Part shown: piece by piece, positions 45,808 to 55,504 of the stretch
Layout of the letters: every line of letters begins with the position of its first letter
Position numbering within the stretch: the first letter of the stretch is position 1
NCBI GenBank assembly: GCA_963815785.1
Contig: CAWFHZ010000007.1
Span: forward strand, 124,001 to 188,000
Reading direction: 5' to 3'
Length of the DNA: 64,000 nt
Origin: DATFVA01 sp963815785
Lineage (GTDB): Bacteria > Bacteroidota > Ignavibacteria > Ignavibacteriales > Ignavibacteriaceae
Program-made: the position numbers and the translations under genes
Notes under the pieces: generated by a model
Told to the model about the DNA's origin: nothing
Databases searched by the model: none
The model's input: the letters and a program-made list of their open reading frames with translations, nothing else

Positions 45808-46713
45808 ATGTCATTAGCTCCGATAGTACTTTTCGTTTATAACAGACCGTGGCACACTCGCCAAACAGTGGAATCACTTCAAAAGAATATTTTAGCTGAT
45901 GAGAGTGAACTCTTTATTTTTTCTGAAGGACCGAAAAATGAAACCGATAAAATTAAAGTAAATGAAGTTAGAGATTTTATTCATAGTATCAGCGGATTTA
46001 AGGAAATAAAAATTGAAGAATCAAAAGAAAACACTGGCTTAGCTGAATCCGTTATTAGAGGAGTAACTAAGGTAATTAATCAATATGGGAAAGTAATTGT
46101 ACTTGAAGATGATTTGATAAGTGCACCAGGCTTTTTAAAATTTATGAATGAGGCTTTAGAGTTTTATAAAGATTATAATAGAATTTTTTCAATCTCAGGA
46201 TATGGTTTTCCCATCGAGTTCTCTTCTGAATATAAATCTGAGACATATATACTTCCGCGATCATCATCATGGGGGTGGGGTACTTGGTTGGAAAAATGGA
46301 AAAAAGCTGATTGGCAGGTGAAAGATATCGGACATTTTTTAACCGATAAAAACTTGCAGAAAAAATTTAACGAAGGGGGAACCGATCTTACTTCTATGTT
46401 AAAATCTCAGATGTATGGATATATTGATTCGTGGGGAATCAGGTGGGCCTATACTCATTTTAAAAATAACGGATACTGTCTGTACCCTGTTAACTCCCTG
46501 ATTAAAAACATAGGAACAGACAAGAGTGGTACACATTTTAAAAGTAATGTTAATAAGTACGACGTAAAATTATCTACTGTAAACACTACGATAAACTTAG
46601 AAAAAAATATTGAAGTAAATCATGAGATCCTTAGAAGAGTAAACCAGATATTTAAACAAAGTTTATTAAGAAAAACTATAAATTTCTTTAAGTTGAATCC
46701 GTTGTTTCATTGA
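45808..46713 (+). CDS. Glycosyltransferase (GT2/GT-A-like)
   Basis: The 301-residue product has a GT-A start PIVLFVYNRPWHTRQTVESL, a DxD-like acidic motif (KVIVLEDDLISAPGFLKFM) and RSSSWGWGTWLEKW with SWGIRWAY later, as in predicted sugar transferases of capsule loci. No membrane helix is seen. It has its own RBS (AGGA) after the preceding terminator, and its end overlaps the convergent GT4 gene by 7 bp. Confidence 0.82.
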   Translation: MSLAPIVLFVYNRPWHTRQTVESLQKNILADESELFIFSEGPKNETDKIKVNEVRDFIHSISGFKEIKIEESKENTGLAESVIRGVTKVINQYGKVIVLEDDLISAPGFLKFMNEALEFYKDYNRIFSISGYGFPIEFSSEYKSETYILPRSSSWGWGTWLEKWKKADWQVKDIGHFLTDKNLQKKFNEGGTDLTSMLKSQMYGYIDSWGIRWAYTHFKNNGYCLYPVNSLIKNIGTDKSGTHFKSNVNKYDVKLSTVNTTINLEKNIEVNHEILRRVNQIFKQSLLRKTINFFKLNPLFH

Positions 46714-47934
46714 ATACTTTTTCTATAAACATCGGTAAAGTTCTTACAATAATCAATCTTTTCTAACAATTGCATTCGAATTTTCGAATTATCAACATTT
46801 CTTTTCCTGAAATCAGAATCACTCAAACCTAGTTTAATCTTACCGGCAATTTCTTCCACATTTTCAGGATCAAAAATAAATTCATCATTCCCAATCGTTT
46901 CAGGTAAAGAGGTGACATTTGAACAAATAACAGGAGTCCCATATCTCATAGCTTCATATAAAGGTGCGCTGCCTGCTTCATATAATGTGGGGATAACAAC
47001 CAGTTTGGTCAACTTATACAAGCTAATTAAATCACTTTCAGGAATTATCCCTAAGAATTTTACTTCCTCCTCAAGTTTCAATTCTTTTATCTTTTTTGTT
47101 AAAACATTTTCAAAGTATTCTGTTTTATTTCCCGTACAGATTAAATTGATTTTGATTTCCGCCTTTCTTAAGCATAAAAATGGATTGTAATAATATTAAA
47201 TGATTTTTATGCTGCCACGTTGCTGCCGGGTATAGAATGAATGTTTCCGACAGAGAATATTTCTTCTTTACCTCATCCAGATCTGCATAAGAATTTTCAA
47301 CAAACCAGTTTTCCGCAAAAGGCGGGGGACAAACAGAAACTTTATCCTCATCAATTCGGAAATATTTTAATAGATCGATTTTAATATGATTGAATGAGAC
47401 AATGATATGTGAAGATTCTTCTAAAGATTTTTTATTATTGATAGCCCTGTGAATTCTTTCCTGCGATGAGAAGTATTCAGGAAAGTGAAAATCCTGGAGA
47501 TCATGCATTGTAGTTATTACCGGAACATTATTTAATGAATACACAGGCGAATATTGCATTGGAATGTGCAGTGCATCAATATCCTTTTTGTTGATTTTCA
47601 TTTTGTAAGGGTTCAGAGCAAAGGAAATTTTTTTCAGGAATTCTGTTTTTTTTGCAGCAGGGAGGTAATTTTTTATGAGGAGATAATTATCATAAAAAAA
47701 ATAAGAGAGCATTAATAGTATTTTAATATTCCATTGTCTCCTGTCTATTTCAACAGGCTCAACCTTGGGATTATTCAGGAATCCGGCAATATCCTGCCTG
47801 ATTTCGGGTGAATAAATCAAGCAAATTTTTTGTATTTCATTTGAATTAAGTAGGAGTTTTAAAATGCCTATAGAGTAGGTGAATATCCCGCCAGATTTGA
47901 GAGTAGAATGATGAATATAAAAACCAATTTTCAT
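46707..47934 (-). pseudogene. GT4-family glycosyltransferase, split by a frameshift
   Basis: The frame 47934-47125 carries the N-terminal acceptor domain (IGFYIHHSTLKSGGIFTYSIG, VPVITTMHDLQDFHFPEYF, FILYPAATWQHKNH). The frame ending at 46707 carries the donor domain (LEEEVKFLGIIPESDL, TLYEAGSAPLYEAMRYGTPVICS). Dropping one base of the GGCGG near 47162 joins them through AEIKINLICTGNKTEYFENV, giving about 408 residues. It would be a retaining GT-B enzyme adding a sugar from an activated donor in the polysaccharide pathway. If the shift is real, the enzyme is dead. Confidence 0.85.
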
Positions 47935-47957
47935 TTATATCGAACTCTGCTTAATAA

Positions 47958-48434
47958 TCAGAATAATTTTTTGTTATAAATTAAATTATTATTCTTTAAA
48001 TCAATTCCGGTCTTTTGAAAACCAAAATCTTCATAGATTTTTTTTGCTATGAGATTTTCGGGATGAACTTTCAGCATTAATTCTTTCACCCCGTTTATTT
48101 TGCATAATGAAATTGCATGTTGAAGTGTTAGCCTGGATAAACCTTTTCCTGAAAATTTTTTTGCTATCCACACACCATATGAAGGAACTTCATACCCTAC
48201 ATCAAAACCTCTCAGCATATAAAATCCTGCAAGCGTATCATTAATAAATATTCCCCAGAAAGAATCTTTCTTTAGCCTATCAAGCATGGTTTTAATCGTC
48301 AGAAGATCAAAATCAAATGGAATGAAATATTTGGAGTACTCAGGATTTTCATTTTGTAATAATTGTGAAAGTTCTGGAGCCGCACCTGATCCAAGTTTTT
48401 TTACTACAATTTCTATTAAGTCTTTTTCAATCAA
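47958..48434 (-). CDS. GNAT-family N-acetyltransferase, probably amino-sugar specific
   Basis: The 158-residue single GNAT domain has the acetyl-CoA loop AKKFSGKGLSRLTLQHAI (variant of Q/RxxGxG/A), then VHPENLIAKKIYEDFGFQKTG. It overlaps the DegT aminotransferase gene by four bases. That pairing is common in pathways that make N-acetylated amino-deoxysugars (as in PseH or FdtC systems), so its likely substrate is the aminated nucleotide sugar. Confidence 0.85.
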   Translation of the reverse strand: MIEKDLIEIVVKKLGSGAAPELSQLLQNENPEYSKYFIPFDFDLLTIKTMLDRLKKDSFWGIFINDTLAGFYMLRGFDVGYEVPSYGVWIAKKFSGKGLSRLTLQHAISLCKINGVKELMLKVHPENLIAKKIYEDFGFQKTGIDLKNNNLIYNKKLF

Positions 48435-49525
48435 TTATAAAAATCTCTGATCTTATTACAAATGTATAAAACATCTTCTTTAGTTAAACCCGGGTAACTT
48501 GGCAAAGTTATCCCGCGTCTCGCAGTATCTTCAGCTACAGGAAAATTCTGTCCCTTCTTTTTATAGATAGGCATAGTATGAATCGGGAAAAATATCGGTC
48601 TGGTTTCTATTCCCTTAGTTTTTAGAAAATTTCTTAGTTTATTTCTGTCTTTGTAATTCTTAACAAGAATATTAATCATCCAGTATGAATGAAAAACATT
48701 TTCTGTTTCATTATGAAAATCAAAATCTAGACCGTACAAATTACTGTAATACCACCCGGCAAGCTGTTTTTTCTTTTTAATAATCTTATCAGCGTTTTCT
48801 AATTGAGCAAGCCCAATTGCTGCACAAATATTTGTCATTCTGTAATTGTAACCGACTATGTCGTGCCAATATTCCCTGTTCTTAGCCAGTCCCTGTCCTT
48901 TTAAGCGGGTGGCTAATTGAAATATTCGTTTATTATTTGTAGCAACCATTCCGCCTTCACCGGTAGTAATTGTTTTATTGCCAAAAAAACTAAAAGCAGC
49001 AATATTACCAAAATTACCTACGTGAATATTATTCAATTTTGTGCCGAATGCTTCCGCACAATCTTCAATTATCTGCAAATTAAATTTCTTTGCTATCTCC
49101 TTTATCACCATCATGTTGCTGGGAAAACCATACAAGTGTACGGGCATAATTGCTTTTGTTTTTTTTGTGATTTTTTTCTTTATATCTGATGGATCTATTT
49201 GCCATGAACCAGGTAAAGAATCAACAAAAACAGGTTTTGCCCCGGTATAAGAAACAGCATTTGCTGATGCAACATATGTTAAAGTCGGAACTATTACTTC
49301 ATCACCGGTTCTTATTCCTAATGCAAGTAAAGCTAAATGCAGAGCAATAGTACCATTAGGAACTGCAATGATGTATTTTATTTTTGTAAAATCTGCAAAC
49401 TTTGATTCAAATTCAGAAATGAATTTTCCTTTTGAGGAAATCCACGTGGAATCAAGACACTCATTTACATATTTTTTTTCGTTTCCATTAAGGGAAGGTT
49501 TGTAGACAGGATATTTAAAGATCAT
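48431..49525 (-). CDS. DegT/DnrJ/EryC1/StrS-family sugar aminotransferase
   Basis: The 364-residue PLP enzyme has the family start YPVYKPSLNGNEKKYVNECLDS, GTIALHLALLALGIRTGDEVIVP, PVHLYGFPSN, the PLP lysine segment FSFFGNKTITTGEGGM and a C-terminal TRPIFFPIHTMP. It moves an amino group from glutamate to a keto nucleotide sugar. It is followed, with overlap, by the GNAT gene that would acetylate the product. Confidence 0.92.
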   Translation of the reverse strand: MIFKYPVYKPSLNGNEKKYVNECLDSTWISSKGKFISEFESKFADFTKIKYIIAVPNGTIALHLALLALGIRTGDEVIVPTLTYVASANAVSYTGAKPVFVDSLPGSWQIDPSDIKKKITKKTKAIMPVHLYGFPSNMMVIKEIAKKFNLQIIEDCAEAFGTKLNNIHVGNFGNIAAFSFFGNKTITTGEGGMVATNNKRIFQLATRLKGQGLAKNREYWHDIVGYNYRMTNICAAIGLAQLENADKIIKKKKQLAGWYYSNLYGLDFDFHNETENVFHSYWMINILVKNYKDRNKLRNFLKTKGIETRPIFFPIHTMPIYKKKGQNFPVAEDTARRGITLPSYPGLTKEDVLYICNKIRDFYN

Positions 49526-49626
49526 ACATGCTTGATCATTTTATTTAGTAGTTCTAATTATTTAATAGTCTAATATAGTATTAATAGATAAAATTTTATC
49601 AAAAAACTTTAATTTTTAGTGTTTTC

Positions 49627-49724
49627 TAACGATTACTATTCTCAAATAATTGTTGCTAGTGACAAAAAAAATTAGCAAATTATGTAAGAATTTATAAAAA
49701 CTAACTATTACCTGGGGGTAATAA
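49627..49724 (+). repeat. Upstream repeat, copy 2 (shared with 44288-44378)
   Basis: This leader nearly duplicates the one in front of the 44379 gene, from TAACGATT to the RBS AACTATTACCTGGGGGTAAT. The copies differ by a few substitutions and a small length change near the left end. It is divergent from the aminotransferase gene. Confidence 0.85.
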
Positions 49725-51020
49725 ATGAAAAGGTCCATTTCACTTTTAGTTATTTTTATTTCGCTAATCTTTAGTAGCTGCACAACAGAAACACCTGTCT
49801 CTCCCAACAATAATTCACAACAGGGAGGAATTTCACTGAATATAGACAGAGTACATAAACCTGAAAATGTAATAAGTGTAACGGCATATCTGACAAGAGA
49901 AGGATTTGATTCATTAAGCGGGACACTAAATTTACTTTCAGATACAACAGCAGATATAACATTTAATGATATATCAGCGGGAGGATGGCATCTTAAAGTA
50001 GATGCAGCAGATGAAGATACAGTAGTAGTATATAGTGGAGAAACAGATGTAACAATATTAGCAGGAATAACAACACAGGTGAGCCTGGTATTACAGCCAA
50101 CAGGAGCAGGGAAAGGAAATATATACATATATGTAACCTGGGGAGTACCACAAAATACTAACTGGAATGATTATCCTTATAATCCAATTGTTTCGACCTC
50201 AATTCTTCCTGTCTATTCACTGGCTGTAACTCAATCGAAAGTGCTTTTTGATAACGGGACATTTAAAATGTGGTTCACAAGTGTTTACAATTCTGCAGTT
50301 TCTGATATATGGTATGCGATCTCAAATGATGGTAAAAACTGGCAGCTTGGGAGTAACTCACCGGTACTTTCACCCGGAAATTATAACGAATGGGATTCAC
50401 ATTCTGTTGGATCTGGTGTTGTTATTAAAGATGATAATAATTATAAAATATACTATGGCGGAAATGCTAATGAATATGACAACTGGCATATAGGATTAGC
50501 TACTTCATCGGATGGAATTAATTGGACAAAATATCCCAATCCTGTTCTGTATGGAGACAATAATGACTATCAGATTGTCCCCGGAGACATAATGAAAATG
50601 GACGGAACTTATTATCTATATTATACTATAAGGCAGTTTCCATATTATGCTGTAGGGTTGGCCACATCTCAGGATGGAATAAATTTTACAAAATCAAATA
50701 ATAACCCAATTCTTACAGCCAATGAAAACTGGGAGGGAACCGGGGTTAAATCTCCATCTGTTATTTATGAAAATGGACAATTTAAGATGTTATATTCTGC
50801 ATATCCGGAAACCGGATTTGGTATAGCGCATTCAACTGATGGCGTAAACTGGACAAAAGATTCCGGCAATCCGTTTTTCACTAATAATCAGGTAACCAAC
50901 AATTGGTGTTATCATATAGCATATCCATTCTGGAGGAAAATTAATAATCAATATCTACTGTATTATACCGGAAATACTTATGGAAATGCTTTGGCAAATA
51001 TTGGTTTAATATACAAGTAG
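49725..51020 (+). CDS. Modular lipoprotein, paralogue 2: conserved N-cassette plus divergent propeller
   Basis: The 431-residue product has a lipobox ending in Cys19 (FSSC) and the same cassette as the 44379 product to about residue 147. By eye roughly nine of ten bases match, an excess over the much less alike rest of the gene. The propeller then has KMWFTSVYNSAVSDIWY, NWHIGLATSSDGINWTKY, YYLYYT and NWEGTGVKSPSVIYENG. It is closer to paralogue 3 than to paralogue 1. Its role is as for the first copy. Confidence 0.78.
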   Translation: MKRSISLLVIFISLIFSSCTTETPVSPNNNSQQGGISLNIDRVHKPENVISVTAYLTREGFDSLSGTLNLLSDTTADITFNDISAGGWHLKVDAADEDTVVVYSGETDVTILAGITTQVSLVLQPTGAGKGNIYIYVTWGVPQNTNWNDYPYNPIVSTSILPVYSLAVTQSKVLFDNGTFKMWFTSVYNSAVSDIWYAISNDGKNWQLGSNSPVLSPGNYNEWDSHSVGSGVVIKDDNNYKIYYGGNANEYDNWHIGLATSSDGINWTKYPNPVLYGDNNDYQIVPGDIMKMDGTYYLYYTIRQFPYYAVGLATSQDGINFTKSNNNPILTANENWEGTGVKSPSVIYENGQFKMLYSAYPETGFGIAHSTDGVNWTKDSGNPFFTNNQVTNNWCYHIAYPFWRKINNQYLLYYTGNTYGNALANIGLIYK

Positions 51021-51062
51021 ATAAAAAACAGACTATTTTTAAATAACATTCCGGGGATAAAA

Positions 51063-52361
51063 ATGAAAAAGTCCTTTTCACTTTTAGTTATATTTATTTC
51101 ACTAATCTTTAGTAGCTGCACAACAGAAATACCTGTCTCTCCCAACAAAGATTCACAACAGGGAGGAATCTCACTTAATATAGACAGAGTACATAAACCT
51201 GATAATGTGGTAAGTGTGACAGCATATTTAACCAGAGAAGGATTTGATACCTTAAGCGGGACATTGAATTTAATAACAGATACAACAGCAGATATAACAT
51301 TTAATGATATATCAGTAGGAGACTGGCATCTTAAAGTAGATGCTTCAGATGAAGATACAGTAGTAGTTTACAGCGGAGAAGCAGATGTAGCAATACTAGC
51401 AGGAATAACAACACAGGTAAACCTAGTATTACAACCAACGGGAGCAGGGAAGGGAAATATATACATATATGTAACCTGGGGAGTACCACAAAATACAAAT
51501 TGGATTGATTATCAAAATAACCCGGTAGCATCCCCTTCTATTGTACCTGCAACCCCTAATGGAATTGCTCATCCTTGTGTATTATATGATGATGGGATAT
51601 ATAAAATGTGGTTTGTCGCATTCTATAATTCTGCAGTTGCAAATATATGGTATGCAGTTTCCAATGATGGAAAAAATTGGCAGCTCGGTGCAAACAGCCC
51701 TGTTTTAACTCCAGGAAATCTATACTCATGGGATTCATATCATGTAAGTACTCCAAAAGTAATTAAGGACGGAAATATTTATAGAATGTACTATCTTGGT
51801 TTTGCTGATGAGTATGGTCCCTGGAATATCGGATTGGCAACCTCACCCGATGGTATCAACTGGACAAAGCATGGAGACCCGGTAGTTCATTCAGATTATA
51901 ACGAATTTCAGATCCAGACCGGGGACATAATTAAGGTAAATGATATTTATTACCTTTATTATTCTGTACATAATTTACCTTACTATCAAATCAGTGTTGC
52001 TACTTCACCCGACGGAGTAAATTTTGCTAAATCCGCCAATAATCCTATTCTTATTGTAAGTGAGAATTGGGAAGGTACAGGAGTTAATTCTCCATCAGTA
52101 ATTTATGAAAACGGACAATTTAAAATGGTTTATTCAGCATATCCCGGAACAGGATTTGGAATGGCTAATTCCGCAGATGGTATAAACTGGACAAAAGATT
52201 CAAGTAATCCAATTTTCAGATTAGAGAATGTAACCAATAGCTGGTGTTATGCTATATGTTATCCATTCTGGAGAAATTACAATAATCATTACAGGATATA
52301 TTATCAGGGTAACACAAATGGTGGTTATGCAGAATCGAAAATCGGATTTATTTACAAATAG
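51063..52361 (+). CDS. Modular lipoprotein, paralogue 3: conserved N-cassette plus divergent propeller
   Basis: The 432-residue product lies 42 bp after paralogue 2 and probably shares its transcript, as the repeated leader is missing. The cassette again ends at VTWGVPQNTNW. Propeller blades carry KMWFVAFYNSAVANIWY, WNIGLATSPDGINWTK, YYLYYSVHN and NWEGTGVNSPSVIYENG. A terminator lies at 52387. Confidence 0.78.
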   Translation: MKKSFSLLVIFISLIFSSCTTEIPVSPNKDSQQGGISLNIDRVHKPDNVVSVTAYLTREGFDTLSGTLNLITDTTADITFNDISVGDWHLKVDASDEDTVVVYSGEADVAILAGITTQVNLVLQPTGAGKGNIYIYVTWGVPQNTNWIDYQNNPVASPSIVPATPNGIAHPCVLYDDGIYKMWFVAFYNSAVANIWYAVSNDGKNWQLGANSPVLTPGNLYSWDSYHVSTPKVIKDGNIYRMYYLGFADEYGPWNIGLATSPDGINWTKHGDPVVHSDYNEFQIQTGDIIKVNDIYYLYYSVHNLPYYQISVATSPDGVNFAKSANNPILIVSENWEGTGVNSPSVIYENGQFKMVYSAYPGTGFGMANSADGINWTKDSSNPIFRLENVTNSWCYAICYPFWRNYNNHYRIYYQGNTNGGYAESKIGFIYK

Positions 52362-52386
52362 TATTATACCTGAATAATATTTTATA

Positions 52387-52416
52387 AAGCCCCGATTTCA
52401 GTTGGGGCTTTTCTTG
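52387..52416. terminator. Rho-independent terminator between convergent genes
   Basis: Arms AAGCCCC (52387-52393) and GGGGCTT (52404-52410) are followed by TTCTTGTTGT. It ends the paralogue 3 transcript and overlaps the last codons of the convergent glycosyltransferase gene. Confidence 0.75.
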
Positions 52417-53669
52417 TTGTGCGATAGTATTTTTCCAAAATTCTCAGCAATACTTCTCCGGTCAAATTTCTTTACCTCATCAAAATCAGTTTTGAAGTTT
52501 TGAGATTTTTCAAAAAAATCTTTTGGATCAGCATCATATCTGAAAATCATTCCGCTATTAGTCCTTTGTAAAATTTCTTTAACTTCCTTATTATCATCTC
52601 CGAAAGCCAAGATTGGTTTTCCTGTTCTTAAATATTCAAATAATTTTCCGGGGACATGTCTTTTTTCAGTCGCACAAACCAAAAGATAATCTGCATTTAA
52701 AAGTTCAGTTAACATTTGATTATATGGAAGGAAACCGGCATAATCGGTTTTATCAGATAACCCGTTTTGTTCTATTGCTTTTTTAATTGCAGGACTAACA
52801 GTTCCGATAAATTTAATTCTGATATTTTCCCTTTTATTTTCCTCCTTTATTCTCTGCCAGAGTTTTGCAGGATTCTGATAATCAAAAATATTTCCAGCGT
52901 GGATGATTAATTTGTAATCCTTTTTTATGGATTCATGATCAACATCTTCAAATTCTTCTTCATCATATCCCCAATAAAGAACATGGGATTTATCTTTTAA
53001 AAATTCATATTTCTTTAAATAATCTTCTTCTGTTGTTTTCGTAACAAATACAACCTGTTTAGCATTTCGTAAAACGGATTTTTCAAAATGGTTATCAATC
53101 TTCTTTGTAATTGAACTTCGTTTTAAGTTTTTGTAGTAAATAATATCAACCCAGGGATCAATCAAAACAGGAATATGGGAAATTTGGAATTTCCTGCTTA
53201 ACTTTAATCCAATGAGATGAGAGCTATGCGGAGGACCAATTGAAACAATTGCATTAATCTTATTTTGTTTGATATAACTTTTAGCTTTTTTTACCGCTGT
53301 AAAATTCCAGCCGACACGCGCATCGGGAATAAACAAATTTAATCTTATCCATAGAGAAATCCGGTGTGTTAAACTTTTGTTCTCAAGTGAAACTGTTTCG
53401 GAGGCTGTGAGTTTTTCGTCTTTTTTCTTACCTATAAATTTTCTGTAAAGATCAAAAGGTTCAAGCGCTCCGGATTTTAACACTTTCCAGCCCGGATCGA
53501 CTTTCTTTAAGAGACTTTCATCTTTTTGTGTAAATGATTCGTCTTCGACAGTAAGTATAACTGGTTCAATTTCATCTTTCGGCAAATGTCTGATGATATC
53601 CAACGGCCAGTGAAGTGTGGCTTTACCGGAAGGAGGCCAGAAATAAGTAATAAAGAGAACTTTGTTCAT
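52398..53669 (-). CDS. GT4-family glycosyltransferase
   Basis: The 423-residue GT-B protein starts NKVLFITYFWPPSGKATLHWPLDIIRHL, typical of the FTYYWPP-like N-terminus in bacterial capsule glycosyltransferases. It has VSIGPPHSSHLIGLKL in the middle and a donor half with LIIHAGNIFDYQNP, DYAGFLPYNQML and VPGKLFEYLRTGKPILAFG. Its start overlaps the upstream methyltransferase stop by four bases. Donor and acceptor sugars are unknown. Confidence 0.88.
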   Translation of the reverse strand: MNKVLFITYFWPPSGKATLHWPLDIIRHLPKDEIEPVILTVEDESFTQKDESLLKKVDPGWKVLKSGALEPFDLYRKFIGKKKDEKLTASETVSLENKSLTHRISLWIRLNLFIPDARVGWNFTAVKKAKSYIKQNKINAIVSIGPPHSSHLIGLKLSRKFQISHIPVLIDPWVDIIYYKNLKRSSITKKIDNHFEKSVLRNAKQVVFVTKTTEEDYLKKYEFLKDKSHVLYWGYDEEEFEDVDHESIKKDYKLIIHAGNIFDYQNPAKLWQRIKEENKRENIRIKFIGTVSPAIKKAIEQNGLSDKTDYAGFLPYNQMLTELLNADYLLVCATEKRHVPGKLFEYLRTGKPILAFGDDNKEVKEILQRTNSGMIFRYDADPKDFFEKSQNFKTDFDEVKKFDRRSIAENFGKILSHNKKSPN

Positions 53670-54265
53670 CTGTCTTTTTCCCCTATAAATTGTATGACGG
53701 AGGCCTCTCCGTTATGAAATTTACTTTCTGAAAGGTGAATTACTTTTTTTTCAAGGCTGATAATTTTTAATCCCACAAAGTTTCTTTTGATCTCTCCCAG
53801 GGAATAAAGCATATCAATATTTTGTGGTCCTCCTGATTCCTTTCCTAATTGTTCTTTGGAATAAACTTCAAGAATTATTTTCCCGCCGGTTTTTAATGAT
53901 TCGATAGCTCTTCGGTGAACAATCCCAGATAATTCCTGGTTGAGATGCAGGAAAATAATTGAAACAGCATCATAACTATTGGCTGCGGGAATAAAATCAT
54001 TCAAATCTTTTACAGTATAATTTATTTTGAGTTTTTTTTCTTCGGCTAATCTTAAAGCTTTTTCTTTAGCTTTCAGACTGAAATCAACTGCGTCTACCTC
54101 CCAGCCGAGTGAAGCTGCGAAAATTCCGTTTCTTCCTTCCCCTTCAGCCAGAGAAAGAAGACGTCCCGGTTTTAGTTTTTCTATTTCCTTTTTAAAGAAT
54201 ATGTTCGGTTCTGTTCCGTAAACAAATTCTTGTGATGAATAACGATTATCCCAAAATTCATTCAT
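53666..54265 (-). CDS. Class I SAM-dependent methyltransferase (TehB-like)
   Basis: The 199-residue product has FWDNRYSSQEFVYGTEPN at the start and LLSLAEGEGRNGIFAASLGWEVDAVDFS, the fingerprint of the TehB-like methyltransferase group. AVSIIFLHLNQELSG and GGKIILEVYSKEQLG follow. It is probably a small-molecule methyltransferase; its overlap with the GT4 gene suggests co-translation but not necessarily a shared pathway. Confidence 0.85.
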   Translation of the reverse strand: MNEFWDNRYSSQEFVYGTEPNIFFKKEIEKLKPGRLLSLAEGEGRNGIFAASLGWEVDAVDFSLKAKEKALRLAEEKKLKINYTVKDLNDFIPAANSYDAVSIIFLHLNQELSGIVHRRAIESLKTGGKIILEVYSKEQLGKESGGPQNIDMLYSLGEIKRNFVGLKIISLEKKVIHLSESKFHNGEASVIQFIGEKDR

Positions 54266-54415
54266 TATACACTATAATATTTTATATGTTACAAAGTTAA
54301 TTAGAATGAAAAGTAAATAGAAATCGTAAGATATATGAAACGATTATCATTATAAATGTGTTTTTAATATTATATTAAAATTATAGCCTTTAGAATAACT
54401 CACGAAAGAATTTTT

Positions 54416-55504
54416 ATGCTGATAGATATTGCAACTGCTTCTCCTCCTTATAAAGTGACACAGGAAAAAGCCGCTTCGGAATTGAAAAAAAGAATGACGG
54501 GATCAAATGCTGCCGGAAGACTGATTGATATGGCAGCTGTTCATTCAGGAATTGATGAAAGATATCTTGTAATTCCTGATGCCGAAGAAATTACGGAAGA
54601 AAATTTTTATTCGAAGAATGGAACATATTTTTCTCCTGATACAAAAACACGGATGGAGAAATATGAAAAATGGTCAAAAGTTCTTACAGGAAATGCTGTT
54701 CAAAAGTTAATTGATTCAAATAGTTTTGATCCGTCTAAACTGGATAAAATAATAACAATCAGCTGTACGGGATTTTTCGCCCCGGGTTTAGATTATTATT
54801 TAATAAATAAATTTAATTTTCCCTTAAGTATAAAAAGAACCAACATCGGTTTTATGGGTTGTGCTGCTTCATTAATCGGTTTTGGATCAGTACTTGAAAC
54901 AATGCGTGACACAACAGAAAGTAATGTTCTGCTTGTTTCTGTGGAGCTTTGCAGCATTCATCTTCAGACAGAACCAACCCGCGATAACATACTTGCAAAT
55001 ATGATATTTGCTGATGGAGCTGCCGCGGTACTATTCTCTAATTCGAAAATCTACGACTCAAAAATTAAGCTGGATTTAATAAAAACAGATTCGATTCTTT
55101 TTAAAAATTCCGAAAATTATATGGGCTGGAAAATAGGAAACTTCGGATTTGAAATGATGCTTTCATCTGAACTTCCAAGAATTATACTTAATGAAGCTGT
55201 TCCTGCATTAATTAAAATCTTAGAACAGAACGGAATGAATTTTAATGATGTAAAACACTGGGCGCTTCACCCCGGGGGAAGAGCAATTCTTGATTCACTT
55301 CAAAATGGATTGAAACTGTCTGATGAAAAATTGAATGCATCAAGGACAGTACTTAAACGTTATGGAAACCTATCTTCGGCATCTATTCTTTTTGTATTAA
55401 AGGAACTTCTAAACGAGGGGAATATTAAAAGAGATGAGCTGTGCTGTGCTGTTGCTTTTGGTCCCGGTTTAACGATGGAAGTAGCAATTCTTAAAGGCGT
55501 ATAA
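54416..55504 (+). CDS. Type III polyketide synthase (chalcone/stilbene synthase family)
   Basis: The 362-residue product has the complete Cys-His-Asn triad of the family: Cys149 in GFMGCAASL, His285 in ALHPGGRAIL and Asn318 in YGNLSSASIL. SCTGFFAPGLDYYLI and ADGAAAVLFS are also typical. The homodimer would extend an acyl-CoA starter with malonyl units to an alkylpyrone or alkylresorcinol. It leads a three-gene operon with a methyltransferase and a flavoprotein, the next ATG overlapping its stop. Confidence 0.93.
   Translation: MLIDIATASPPYKVTQEKAASELKKRMTGSNAAGRLIDMAAVHSGIDERYLVIPDAEEITEENFYSKNGTYFSPDTKTRMEKYEKWSKVLTGNAVQKLIDSNSFDPSKLDKIITISCTGFFAPGLDYYLINKFNFPLSIKRTNIGFMGCAASLIGFGSVLETMRDTTESNVLLVSVELCSIHLQTEPTRDNILANMIFADGAAAVLFSNSKIYDSKIKLDLIKTDSILFKNSENYMGWKIGNFGFEMMLSSELPRIILNEAVPALIKILEQNGMNFNDVKHWALHPGGRAILDSLQNGLKLSDEKLNASRTVLKRYGNLSSASILFVLKELLNEGNIKRDELCCAVAFGPGLTMEVAILKGV

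Noticed and set aside
49616..50128. Open frames of 139-170 codons on the minus strand opposite the lipoprotein cassette (also 44363-44782)
   Set aside because: They mirror the A-ending codon bias of the plus-strand cassette, and their products are Ser/Val/Thr-rich without motifs. The plus-strand genes have signal peptides and RBSs.
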